Source: Nitrospira sp. CG24B | GTDB taxonomy: Bacteria > Nitrospirota > Nitrospiria > Nitrospirales > Nitrospiraceae | Reading direction: 5' to 3' | NCBI GenBank assembly: GCA_002869845.2 | Contig: NEWS02000003.1 | Location: 75,607 to 139,606 of the forward strand | DNA length: 64,000 bases | Part shown: positions 21,340 to 31,182 of the stretch, piece after piece | Position numbering within the stretch: position 1 is the stretch's first letter | Layout: every line of letters begins with the position of its first letter | Notes under the pieces: model-generated | Database searches by the model: none | Told to the model about the DNA's origin: nothing | What the model saw: the letters and a program-made list of their open reading frames with translations, nothing else | Position numbers and translations under genes: made by a program

Positions 21340-22854
21340 TTGCAATCGGCCTTTATCATGACGTTCCGTTGCCATGACGTGCGGAGGATGTCAGCCGGTA
21401 TGACAGGGACAGAACTCATCGAATGGTGGATCACCCGCCTTGAAGCGGAGCGAGTCCGACTGACTGAAACAGGGCAAGATGCTCCTGTCGTGGCGTCGCA
21501 AGGCCGCCTGGTACACACAACCGGCGGGCTCCATCTGTACGAATTTATCGTGCCTGCTGACGTCCAACTGTTGGTCGACCTTCCGGTATCCGTTGTCCCT
21601 GCCGATGAGGCGGACACTACGGAAGGAGTTGTCCTACGGCAGGCTGGGAACAGCCTATCCGTCCAACTGATCGATGCCCTCGGACGCGACGTTCCTTCTG
21701 TGACCCTTGTTCCAGATCAGGCCGGCCTTCTCAGTACGTCAGCCTCCCGCCTGAAAGATATGTTGGCGAAGCCGGACCTGTATCACCTTGGGCCAACCGA
21801 GCGGTTGGCGTCGCTGCTGCAGATGCAGGACGTGGAGGCTGAGGCATTCCCCTCCACCTCATCTGTCTTCACGACGGTGTGGTCTGACGACCGGTCATCC
21901 CGCCGTCAAAAGCTGGGGAATCTAGCGATGGAGCTGATTCGCGCCAACAAGCGCATCCTCCTGATCAGTCCAGACCACCTAGAGTGCGATGAGATGGTGG
22001 GGATAGTGGGGCGTACCATGAAGACCGGTGGACTGAATCACACAACGTGGATCACTCGATATGAACTTCCGATTGTCTCGCAAGCCGGCGGCGTCGATCT
22101 TCAGGCATTGGGGTTCGAAGCCCAAATGCATCAATTTTATGCCAAGTCACAAGGCAACAAAGCTTCCTTGAGGTTTAAGTATGAAAGCTTCCGAGAGTTG
22201 GCCCCTTTTCTGTCTCAGAAAGAAGCGAAGCAAAAAGATCTGGACGAAGTCCGCTTACTGGAATGGCGCCTCGTCACACAATTGCGAGACCTTCAAGTAA
22301 AAATGGCCGATGTCCAGAAGATGCTCAAGGACTTCGAGCACCTACCTCTGTTTCAACGTTTGACAATGCAAGCGGTCGGGAAGAATGCAGAATCCCTCAA
22401 ACAATACTGCGCGCTGTATCAGGGTCAGATGGACCAACTGAACAACGAACTCGATGTCACCAAAGGCCGCATTCAGCAGCTTGCTCCGGAGGCGGCCGTT
22501 CCCAGAGGAAAGCGAGCCGAGTTCGAGGAACTCCAAGAACAGATTGCCAAACTGGGGGGAACCAAAAAGGTCCGCGAGTTACTGGCGGCCGAAGAACATC
22601 CAAACCGCCAGGCCTTCATTCAGAATCGACGACTTGTTGCCGCCACACCCATGCGGGTTGCGAGCGATCCCCTGTTCAGCCGGGTGCGCTTCGATGTCCT
22701 GATGGTTGATGAGGCTCCTCGGATCGCTGCCCCTTCGCTCTTGGCCGCGGCCGGGCTTGTACGTGAACGCATTATCGTCAGCGGCGATCCACGGGAGATC
22801 TCGACCGCCGGACAATGGGCCATGCCTGGGTCGGCCATCCGTGCCGCACCGTGA
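21340..22854 (+). CDS. SF1/UPF1-like helicase-related protein, apparently degenerate/truncated
   Basis: LMVDEAPRIAAPSLLAAAGLVRERIIVSGDPREIS resembles motif II/III; no canonical Walker A; no second RecA domain. Confidence 0.6.
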   Translation: MQSAFIMTFRCHDVRRMSAGMTGTELIEWWITRLEAERVRLTETGQDAPVVASQGRLVHTTGGLHLYEFIVPADVQLLVDLPVSVVPADEADTTEGVVLRQAGNSLSVQLIDALGRDVPSVTLVPDQAGLLSTSASRLKDMLAKPDLYHLGPTERLASLLQMQDVEAEAFPSTSSVFTTVWSDDRSSRRQKLGNLAMELIRANKRILLISPDHLECDEMVGIVGRTMKTGGLNHTTWITRYELPIVSQAGGVDLQALGFEAQMHQFYAKSQGNKASLRFKYESFRELAPFLSQKEAKQKDLDEVRLLEWRLVTQLRDLQVKMADVQKMLKDFEHLPLFQRLTMQAVGKNAESLKQYCALYQGQMDQLNNELDVTKGRIQQLAPEAAVPRGKRAEFEELQEQIAKLGGTKKVRELLAAEEHPNRQAFIQNRRLVAATPMRVASDPLFSRVRFDVLMVDEAPRIAAPSLLAAAGLVRERIIVSGDPREISTAGQWAMPGSAIRAAP

Positions 22855-23069
22855 AATGGTGGCGCCAACGTTTGCTTGACGCCGATGAGGAGAATTCAGG
22901 ATAATCCGTCTCCCCGGTAGTTCATCAGTCTGGCTCTTGACGTGGGTTGCTCGAAATGGATCGGAGCAAGGCCGAAAGGAGCTTCGACCTCAAAGACGTA
23001 CGTGGTTGGTGCGTTGAGGGGGATGGGCGACTGAGAACGCCGAGGGGAGACATGTTCATCAGCCTGTAT

Positions 23070-23156
23070 GCCGAAGTGGCGAAACTGGCAGACGCACTAG
23101 ATTCAGGGTCTAGCGCCCGCAAGGGTGTGCGGGTTCAAATCCCGCCTTCGGCACCA
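23070..23156 (+). tRNA. tRNA-Leu (anticodon CAG), CCA encoded
   Basis: GCCGAAG acceptor pairs CTTCGGC; anticodon arm CTAGA-TTCAGGG-TCTAG; T-arm GGGTTCAAATCCC; variable arm. Confidence 0.95.
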
Positions 23157-23331
23157 CACCTCGATCACCGCTCTTATTAAGCGGTTTCAGCGTTTCAGGT
23201 CCCTCATTCGTGACATCGGCGGCCCTCGGTTCGGGGGCCGGTTTCGGTGAAATTGTCATGTTGTAAGTCCCTTTTCCGACTGCCTTCTGCTTATTAAGGC
23301 CCATGGTGATACCCGGACGCTGACTCGTGCT

Positions 23332-24408
23332 ATGCCATCCGATTGCATCTTCTGCGGCCAACGCCCCATCGACAGGAACAAGGAACACGTAATCCCGCTT
23401 TGGTTAATCGAACTGACTGGCGACCCCAATCGTCAGTTGAATCTCCCATATTTCGCCAGTATCCGTGGTGATAGCTTATCGGATTCCTTCGCTTTCAAAT
23501 CGCTGGTGTTCCCAGCCTGCAAAAAGTGCAATTCTGGTTTTTCCCACCTTGAAGATGAAGTTAAAGTCATCGTTCTAAAAATGCTTCGGTTCGAGGAAGT
23601 GGATGGTGTTTCGATAAATACATTTCTGGACTGGTTGGATAAAGTCAGGGTCGGCTTGTGGCTCGGAACTCTAAATCTCATTGGAAATCCAACCGGTATT
23701 GTTCCGAAGTTTCACATCGCTAAACGAATAGCTGCAAAGGACAGAATGGTTGTAATTCATAGGTGTGAGGAAGGACCAACAGGGCTCCAAGTTTTTGGTG
23801 CGGCTCTCCCTATGTTCTGGCATCGCCCTGTTTGCTTCGGTCTGATGATAAACCACCTCGCATTCATGAATGCGTCCATCGATTTTTTGATTTCTAGGCG
23901 ACTCGGTTTTCCCTTTCCTACAAAAATGATCCTAAATCCGGATGGATCGGGTGAGGCTCAAATGAGAGGTGGAATGGAGCGGTATATTTTGCCTCTCATC
24001 CGCGCACCCTACGAGCCGAGCGGTACAGAGATCTTTCAACCCATGTTTAATCATTCACTGAGTCCAGGAGGTAGAGACAGTTTCGGTAGGCTCTACGAAA
24101 CAGAATACGTCAAGCGGCACAGCATATCCTATTCGGATGGAATAGGAAAAATCATGCTTCAGAAAGAACGCTCAATTTCCTTTTATGAAGGCGGCTCAAT
24201 TAAATGGGTACCTCAAAAAAAGCATAAATTCGAAGAGGTTCTACGATTTGTCCCAATCCAAACTCTCCTCCTACAAAACTATCTTGCTGACGCGGAGTGC
24301 ATGACTAATTCAAAGGATAGACGATTCTTTTCCTGTCTCAAGAATCAGAACAGAAAGTTGATTGAGTACACGAGAAGGGCAGAGATTTCTCCGTGGCAGT
24401 CTCACTAA
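23332..24408 (+). CDS. HNH-endonuclease-like protein
   Basis: CIFCGQRPIDRNKEHVIPLWL ... CKKCNSGFSHLEDEVK zinc/HNH-like motif. Confidence 0.65.
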   Translation: MPSDCIFCGQRPIDRNKEHVIPLWLIELTGDPNRQLNLPYFASIRGDSLSDSFAFKSLVFPACKKCNSGFSHLEDEVKVIVLKMLRFEEVDGVSINTFLDWLDKVRVGLWLGTLNLIGNPTGIVPKFHIAKRIAAKDRMVVIHRCEEGPTGLQVFGAALPMFWHRPVCFGLMINHLAFMNASIDFLISRRLGFPFPTKMILNPDGSGEAQMRGGMERYILPLIRAPYEPSGTEIFQPMFNHSLSPGGRDSFGRLYETEYVKRHSISYSDGIGKIMLQKERSISFYEGGSIKWVPQKKHKFEEVLRFVPIQTLLLQNYLADAECMTNSKDRRFFSCLKNQNRKLIEYTRRAEISPWQSH

Positions 24409-24436
24409 TTGGGTCTTAGTGCGACGGTACGATGGT

Positions 24437-24715
24437 TTAGGAGTTCGATGGAACCTGTTTTCGTGTTTCTGTGCTTTCAGGATGAGGCTGGATGGAAATA
24501 GGATCGAGGACCCGTACCGCCGAGGTCAAGTGTTTTGGCGACAGGTGAGCATATCTCAGGGTCATCATCGGCGAGGAATGCCCTAACAAGGTGCCGATGG
24601 TCGCGAGCGGGACGCCTCGCATAATGAGCCAGGACGCGAAAGTATGCCTGAGGTCATGAAAATGGAAATCCGTCATTCCTGAAGCCTCACAGGCCCGATC
24701 AAAGCCATGTCTCAC
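24437..24715 (-). pseudogene. Tyrosine recombinase/phage integrase C-terminal fragment
   Basis: FHDLRHTFASWLIMRGVPLATIGTLLGHSSPMMTLRYAHLSP; catalytic HxxR...H...Y but N-terminal domain absent. Confidence 0.85.
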
Positions 24716-24899
24716 GTCGTCCTACCGAATGCCCGGCAGAATTGTGGTACGTTCCTCTTTCCTAATATTAAGGGGGGGCATCGTTTTCTCGTTACATTTT
24801 AACACCAGTTAACACCCCTTCAGACGTCTGGCTTGGCTGAATTGTCACGTATCTGTCGAGCGAACACGCAGTTATCCACCGTATGAGGAACGGTTGATC

Positions 24900-25130
24900 A
24901 TGGTCTCACCGGGGGTTTACCGTCACCATAAAGGGCAGCAGTATGAAGTCTTGGGGGTTGCCAGACATTCAGAAACGGAAGAGGCGTTTGTCGTGTACCG
25001 GGCATTGTATGGCGATCGAGGCCTCTGGGTAAGACCCCTTGCCATGTTTACCGAGAGCGTCGATAAGGGAGGCGTATCTGTTCCGCGCTTTTCACGAATA
25101 GATGAGAAAACGGGAGAAGACAAGACTTGA
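24900..25130 (+). CDS. DUF1653-like protein
   Basis: GVYRHHKGQQYEVLGVARHSETEEAFVVYRALYGDRGLWVRPLAMF. Confidence 0.85.
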   Translation: MVSPGVYRHHKGQQYEVLGVARHSETEEAFVVYRALYGDRGLWVRPLAMFTESVDKGGVSVPRFSRIDEKTGEDKT

Positions 25131-25439
25131 AGACGGTTTGGGTGGTCGAAGGCGCCTATTCACTGACCCAGCGACACCATTTCAAGTCTTTCCTTCCCTC
25201 GTCATGATGGAGCCTGTCCTGCTTGATGCCTTTGTGGACTCATCAACCGCCACGTACCGTTCATACAACGTTCCACGTATCATCCTCAGCCCCAAAATGA
25301 TATTTTGATGACAGTTCGGTCAGGTTCGACAACAATGAACTCTGTCCTGAGGGATCCACTTGCAGAGAATGTGAAGGCTCAAGAAGCCGTTATCAGGTTA
25401 CCTCTGGTGAATCGGTCGGCTTCAGGAGAAATGACTAGG

Positions 25440-26012
25440 ATGACAGGTAGGAACATGATGAGAGGATTCGTGCTCGTGGGAGTCTTGATCCTGAGCAGTG
25501 CCGCGATTGCGGTGGCGGCGGAACCCCTGACCGGAAATCCCAAGCCAGTGGCCCCTCACAAATCGATACCGCTGGCCGGGGAGGAGCCATATGAGGCGTT
25601 GAAGCGTGGAGATTTCAGGGTCGCTGCGGGACTCTTTTACCCCTTGGCCCAACGTGGGGATGCACGGGCTCAATATAACCTAGGGCTGCTGTATGCCAGC
25701 GGTCTGGGTGTGGAACAAGACTACCAGGCGGCACTGAAATGGCATCGCATGGCGGCCGGCCAAGGCCATGCGGGAGGCCAAAACGAACTCGCACAGATGT
25801 ATGCGAAGGGACAGGGCGTTCAACCAAATCTGGTTCTGGCCTATGTGTGGTTCAGCGCGGCGATCGCGTCGTCGAGTAGCGGGTCGAAAACTGAAATCAC
25901 GAAGGACCGAGATCGTACGGCATCACGCATGATGCCGGAGCAGATCACAAAGGCGCAGCAGATGGCGCAGCAGTGCGAGGAGTCGAAGTTTAAGAAGTGC
26001 GGTGAGAAGTAA
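25440..26012 (+). CDS. Sel1-repeat secreted protein
   Basis: Signal peptide and Sel1 repeats (GDARAQYNLGLLYASGLGVEQDYQAALKWHRMAAGQGHAGGQNELAQMYAKGQGV). Confidence 0.85.
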   Translation: MTGRNMMRGFVLVGVLILSSAAIAVAAEPLTGNPKPVAPHKSIPLAGEEPYEALKRGDFRVAAGLFYPLAQRGDARAQYNLGLLYASGLGVEQDYQAALKWHRMAAGQGHAGGQNELAQMYAKGQGVQPNLVLAYVWFSAAIASSSSGSKTEITKDRDRTASRMMPEQITKAQQMAQQCEESKFKKCGEK

Positions 26013-26264
26013 GCAATTAGAAAGTTTCGCTCACGCCTCCCAAACTCAACACCTTCCGCACTTCATTCACCTAGACATCCAATCAGCTTCTTGCCGCTTT
26101 CCCAAGGTGAGATCTGCTGGCCTGGTCGTCGCTAATCTATGACTCTGGGCAGGGCCACAATCGTCAGTTTCCAGCCTTGCGTTCTTCGGGCAAATGCGTA
26201 GAATCTGCCACCACGACCCAGTGGAATAGCTGGAAGGCCAAGGCGTTGTGTTACTTGTGAGACG

Positions 26265-27470
26265 ATGAGCAAGATTCTGATTTCGTATCGTCGCGAAGAT
26301 AGTGCCGATGTGACTGGGCGGATCTATGACCGGCTCATACAGGTGTTTCCGCAATCGGTCTTTCGGGATGTCGATTCCATTCCCTTGGGTGTCGACTTTC
26401 ATACCTATCTGGATGAACAGGTGGCCAAGTGCGACGTGTTCCTTGCTGTCATCGGGCGGAATTGGATGAAGGCCAAAGGCCGAAAGGGGAAGTCCAGACT
26501 GGAAGACCCCGGCGATTTCGTGCGGATTGAAATCGAATCAGCACTGAAGCGTCAGGTTCTAGTGATTCCTGTGCTTGTCCAAGGCGCCAAGATTCCTGAG
26601 GTGCAGCGGCTACCGGTCAGCATTCAAGCGTTGTCGTACCGGAACGGCATTGTGGTCCGCCCTGATCCGGATTTTCACAAGGATATGGATCGGCTAATTG
26701 CTAAGCTGAAGCAACCAGCTCAAGGCCTCAGTAAGTCTCAGTTGGAATCGGGTGCCACACCCAAGCCCATTTGTAACGCAATAAAGCTGGTCAGCCCTGT
26801 CGCGCCAGTTGATATGGTGAAGGTGCTCAAAGGGCCATTCTTGTATGGCGATCAGGAGACTTGCGTGGTGATCAAGTACGACTATTGGATCGATCAGTAC
26901 CCCGTGACGAACCGGAAGTATGGTGAGTTTGTTTTAGCCGGTGGCTATGAAGATCAGCAGTACTGGTCGTCCGAGGGGTGGCAGTGGAAAACTAAGAGGT
27001 ACATCAAAGGTCCTGGATATTGGAATAACTCTCAGCAGAATAAGAAGGATCATCCTATTGTCGGAGTCAGCTACTATGAGGCGGATGCCTATGCCACATG
27101 GATCGGTAAACGTCTTCCAACTCAGCCGGAGTGGGAAAAGGCAGCACGAGGTGAGGATGGACGCGAGTATCCCTGGGGTAAGGAGTTCGATAAACGTAGA
27201 TGCAACTGTTACGAATCTAGCATTGGACATACGAGTCCGGTCACCCAGTATCCTAACGGGACGAGCCCCTACGGTTGCTACGACATGGCGGGAAATGTGT
27301 GGGAGTGGTGTGCAAGTTGGAATGACCCAAAGACCGGCCAATACGTGCTCCGTGGTGGCTCCTGGAGTAATAGATCAAAGTTCCTCCGTATATCGACTCG
27401 GTATCAGGATCGATATCGATATAGGGGCAGCGACATAGGGTTTCGTCTCGTCCAGGACGTTGACGAGTAA
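26265..27470 (+). CDS. TIR-domain / formylglycine-generating-enzyme (C-type-lectin fold) fusion protein
   Basis: N-term ILISYRREDSADVTGRIYDRL...; C-term YPVTNRKYGEF...GKRLPTQPEWEKAARG...GNVWEWCASW...LRGGSW...IGFRLV. Confidence 0.92.
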   Translation: MSKILISYRREDSADVTGRIYDRLIQVFPQSVFRDVDSIPLGVDFHTYLDEQVAKCDVFLAVIGRNWMKAKGRKGKSRLEDPGDFVRIEIESALKRQVLVIPVLVQGAKIPEVQRLPVSIQALSYRNGIVVRPDPDFHKDMDRLIAKLKQPAQGLSKSQLESGATPKPICNAIKLVSPVAPVDMVKVLKGPFLYGDQETCVVIKYDYWIDQYPVTNRKYGEFVLAGGYEDQQYWSSEGWQWKTKRYIKGPGYWNNSQQNKKDHPIVGVSYYEADAYATWIGKRLPTQPEWEKAARGEDGREYPWGKEFDKRRCNCYESSIGHTSPVTQYPNGTSPYGCYDMAGNVWEWCASWNDPKTGQYVLRGGSWSNRSKFLRISTRYQDRYRYRGSDIGFRLVQDVDE

Positions 27471-27514
27471 CATTCTGCGCTTTGTTCTTTGACACTTTGC
27501 CTCCGATGGCTCCA

Positions 27515-29371
27515 TCACACAAGAAGCACCTTGCTGGCGGGATTCGTGCCATGGGCTGATACGGGGATCAGGCAGACATCTCGGTGTGTTTCCCCCTTCG
27601 ACCGATGATAGGCCCGAATCATCATCAGACCAGAATATTCGCCCTGGGACCCCGCGTTCGGCTGGAGCGAGAAGGCCGCGAATCCGGCAATCTCAGCCAA
27701 CCACGATTCGAGCTGTTCGAACAACGTCCGATAGCCACGTGTTTGTTCAGTCGGCGCGAAGGGGTGCAAACGAGCGAACTCCGGCCACGTGACTGGTAGC
27801 ATCTCCGTGGTGGCGTTCAGCTTCATGGTGCAGGAACCCAGCGGGATCATGGAGTGGACGAGGGAGAGGTCCTTGGCCTGTAGTCTGTGAAGATAGCGGA
27901 GCATCTCGTGCTCGGAGTGATTGCGCTGGAAGACCTCATGCGTGAGGTATTTACTCGTCCTGGCCAAGGGAGCCGAGTAGTTGAGATCGATGGCGTCAGC
28001 GAGATCGGAAAGTCGGAATGGTAACTGGTCATGTCCGACGAAGATGTGCAGAAGCCGGTGGACTTCTTCCTCGGAGCTGACTTCATCGAGGGAGATACCG
28101 ATAGAGCCGTCTTCATAGTGCCGGAAATTGATTCCTTGTTCATTCGCCCTGGTCGCAATGTGATCAGCTTGAGCTTTGGGGACTGGTATCCGAACCGTAT
28201 CGAAGAAGACTTTCGGCAAGACATCGAATCCAAGCCGACGCAGTCCTTCTGCCAATAGCAACGTGAGGCCATGTACGCGCTCGGCGATCCGACGCAACCC
28301 GTCCGGTCCGTGGTACACCGCATACATGGCGGCCATGACGGCCAACAGGACTTGAGCCGTGCAGATATTACTGGTGGCCTTTTCCCGTCGAATGTGTTGC
28401 TCCCTCGTCTGAAGCGAAAGCCTGATGGCTGGTTTGCCGGTCACATCTTTTGAGACACCAACAAGGCGACCCGGCATCTGCCGTTTGTATTCCTCTCTGG
28501 TCGCGAGAAACGCAGCATGGGGTCCACCGAAGCTGATCGGAACACCGAAGCGTTGTGTCGAACCGACGGCAATGTCAGCGCCGAATTCCCCGGGCGAGCG
28601 GAGCAAGGTCAGGGCGAGAAGATCGGTGGCAACTGCTACGAGAACACCGGCCTCATGCGCCTGCGTGACCAATGTGCTGAAGTCACTCACATAGCCGTCT
28701 GTGGCTGGGTATTGCAACAATAGGCCGCACAGCTGAGGACGCGAACAATCAACGGATGAGGCGACACCGGTCTTGATGACGATACCCAGAGGCTCGGCTC
28801 TGGTCTGCAACACCGCCAAGGTCTGTGGATGGCAGTCGCGCGAGACAAAGAATTCCTTTCGTTCATCGCCGGTGTTGCGGGCGATCGTGTAACACATCGC
28901 CATCGCTTCGGCTGCAGCGGTCGCTTCATCCAACAGCGAGGCATTCGCCAGCGGTAGACCGGTCAAGTCCGCCACCATGGTTTGGAAGTTCACAAGCGCC
29001 TCTAGGCGGCCTTGTGAGATCTCGGCTTGGTAGGGGGTGTATTGCGTATACCAAGCCGGGTTTTCTAGAATATTTCGCTGGATGACGCCCGGGGTGACGC
29101 AATCGTAGTACCCCATGCCGATCAACGATCGATAGACCTGATTTTTGGACGCGATGTCTTTCAGGCGGGTCAGGACGGCCTGCTCACCGTCGGCGATCGG
29201 AATGTCAAGAGCTCGACGAAATCGAATATCAGAAGGAATAGCGGTATCGGTCAACGTGTCGAGCGACAGGAGGCCCAATGTGGCCAGCATCTCTTGAATA
29301 TCGGCCCTTGTGGGACCCAGGTGCCGGTGAATAAAGTCGTCAGTCGGTTGGCGCCAATTCTGAGTGGTCAT
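27515..29371 (-). pseudogene. gcvP: Glycine dehydrogenase (decarboxylating), C-terminally truncated
   Basis: Fused-type GcvP N-terminus (FIHRHLGP...) stops after SAHGTNPAS; missing remaining PLP domain. Confidence 0.85.
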
Positions 29372-29663
29372 GGAGTCAGCTACCCTCTGTTCAGACCGGA
29401 GAGAATAGGTTGCGTAGTGCCCTCTGTCAATCGAGGCAGCCTACCACGGCATCAGCCCTTTTCCAAGAGACCAAGCCTGTTTTTCGGAGATGTTTTCGTG
29501 CTCATGGCCATTGCTGTGTTGCGAGGAGGTTTTGTCTGAAGCAGCCGTCGGGCTCGGCACGTGCTCCGCGGAGTATATCGGCCTGCAGCGCCGTCGGCTT
29601 TGATTGCTTTTCACATAATTCACGCTATTGTTACCTCATATCTTCAGCCCGGAGAGCTGACCT

Positions 29664-30317
29664 ATGGTCGCCATGAAGCAGGGGACCGATGAGAGGACCG
29701 AGAAACGAGCGCCGCCACGCTTCTCGATGGTAAAAGCCATCGTCATTTTCATTGTGCTGGGTGCCACAGTGGCCATCGGATACGCAGGGTACGAGATTTT
29801 CAAGAATCAGAGTCTGGTCACCAAGTTTCTGGCTCCCCATGTACCGACAAGTCAGCCCAGCGTGGTTCTCACAGATTCGCAGGTGAAGCCCTCCCAGCCC
29901 GATGTCCGTCTGACTCGTGAAGGGATCGACCATCTTCTCAACGCACTCGACGAAGCGGTTCGACGAAAAGATGTCGACGGCGTCCTGCGCCACATTGCTC
30001 ACGACGTGACCATCACCATTCATCTGAAGCAAGGCCCGCAACAACAGATGGCCATGCTGACGCGGGAAGATTACCGGAAGACGCTCGCCATGAGCTTCGC
30101 CTTTCCCAGCGCCCACGACTTCACTCGGACGAATACGTCCGTGTCGTTGGCCGTCGATGAACGGAGCGCGAAAGTCTCCTTCAAGTCGACCGAGACGCTT
30201 CGCCAGGCCAATCGAGAATTCAAGACGGAAGGCGAGGAAACGCTGGTCTTCACGATCCGCGACGGCAAGCCCATGATTACCTCTCTGGAACAGACCTTCC
30301 CCGGGGATTCGACCTAA
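29664..30317 (+). CDS. Membrane-anchored NTF2/SnoaL-like hypothetical protein
   Basis: TM segment near N-terminus and NTF2-like C-terminal domain pattern. Confidence 0.55.
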   Translation: MVAMKQGTDERTEKRAPPRFSMVKAIVIFIVLGATVAIGYAGYEIFKNQSLVTKFLAPHVPTSQPSVVLTDSQVKPSQPDVRLTREGIDHLLNALDEAVRRKDVDGVLRHIAHDVTITIHLKQGPQQQMAMLTREDYRKTLAMSFAFPSAHDFTRTNTSVSLAVDERSAKVSFKSTETLRQANREFKTEGEETLVFTIRDGKPMITSLEQTFPGDST

Positions 30318-30417
30318 GTCCCCGCTTCGTGACGAGTGAGAGCCACTGTACCCTTCAAGATTCACAGTCATCGGTCTGGTATAATCACCCCGCTGCTCAA
30401 TATTTGTTGGGGTGTGT

Positions 30418-31089
30418 ATGCGCGTGCTTGTCATAGAAGATGAAACCAAAGTCGGTTGTTTTATTAAGCGGGCGCTCGAAGAAGAAAGCTATGCTGTCGA
30501 CCTCTGTGAGGACGGAGCCAAGGGATTAGAAATGGCTCTAGCGACCAACTACGATCTCCTGGTCGTCGACGTGATGCTGCCCTCCATGTCTGGTCTGGAT
30601 GTGCTGAAGAATATTCGTCGCGAACGGGTCCACACACCGGTGCTGATTCTCTCGGCGCAATCCCAGATCGACCAGCGGGTCAAAGGATTGGATGCCGGTG
30701 CCGATGATTACCTGACCAAACCGTTCGCGATCGATGAACTCTTGGCGCGTGTTCGAGCCCTGTTGCGTCGTGGGGCATCCGAAAGCCCAGGGATTCTTCA
30801 GGTGGATGATCTGATGCTCAACCCGGCAACCCGTGATGTCACCCGGGGTGGGCAACGCATCGATTTGACGCTGAAAGAGTATGCGTTACTTGAATATCTG
30901 ATGCGTCACACCGGCCGCGTCCTCACTCGGCCCATGATCTCCGAACATGTGTGGAACCAAGATTTCGACACCTTTACGAATGTCATCGATGTCTATGTGA
31001 ACTACCTTCGCAATAAAATTGATCGAGGCCGAATCAAGAAACTGATCCATACCATTCGCGGGAGCGGGTATATGCTGAAGGCCGACTAG
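30418..31089 (+). CDS. OmpR-family response regulator
   Basis: MRVLVIEDETKVGCFIKRALEEESYAVDL...DAGADDYLTKPFAIDELLAR. Confidence 0.95.
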   Translation: MRVLVIEDETKVGCFIKRALEEESYAVDLCEDGAKGLEMALATNYDLLVVDVMLPSMSGLDVLKNIRRERVHTPVLILSAQSQIDQRVKGLDAGADDYLTKPFAIDELLARVRALLRRGASESPGILQVDDLMLNPATRDVTRGGQRIDLTLKEYALLEYLMRHTGRVLTRPMISEHVWNQDFDTFTNVIDVYVNYLRNKIDRGRIKKLIHTIRGSGYMLKAD

Positions 31090-31182
31090 CATGAACCTGA
31101 CACAAGCCCCGCGCGTACCCAGTGACTTGCGGCGCAGCGAACCGACAGCACGACGTCGTCACCACCGAGCAGGAGCTGATCC

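Noticed and set aside
23110-23388. Minus ORF ending VPKAGFEPAHPCGR
   Set aside because: Its C-terminus is translation of the tRNA-Leu antisense strand, a well-known annotation artefact.
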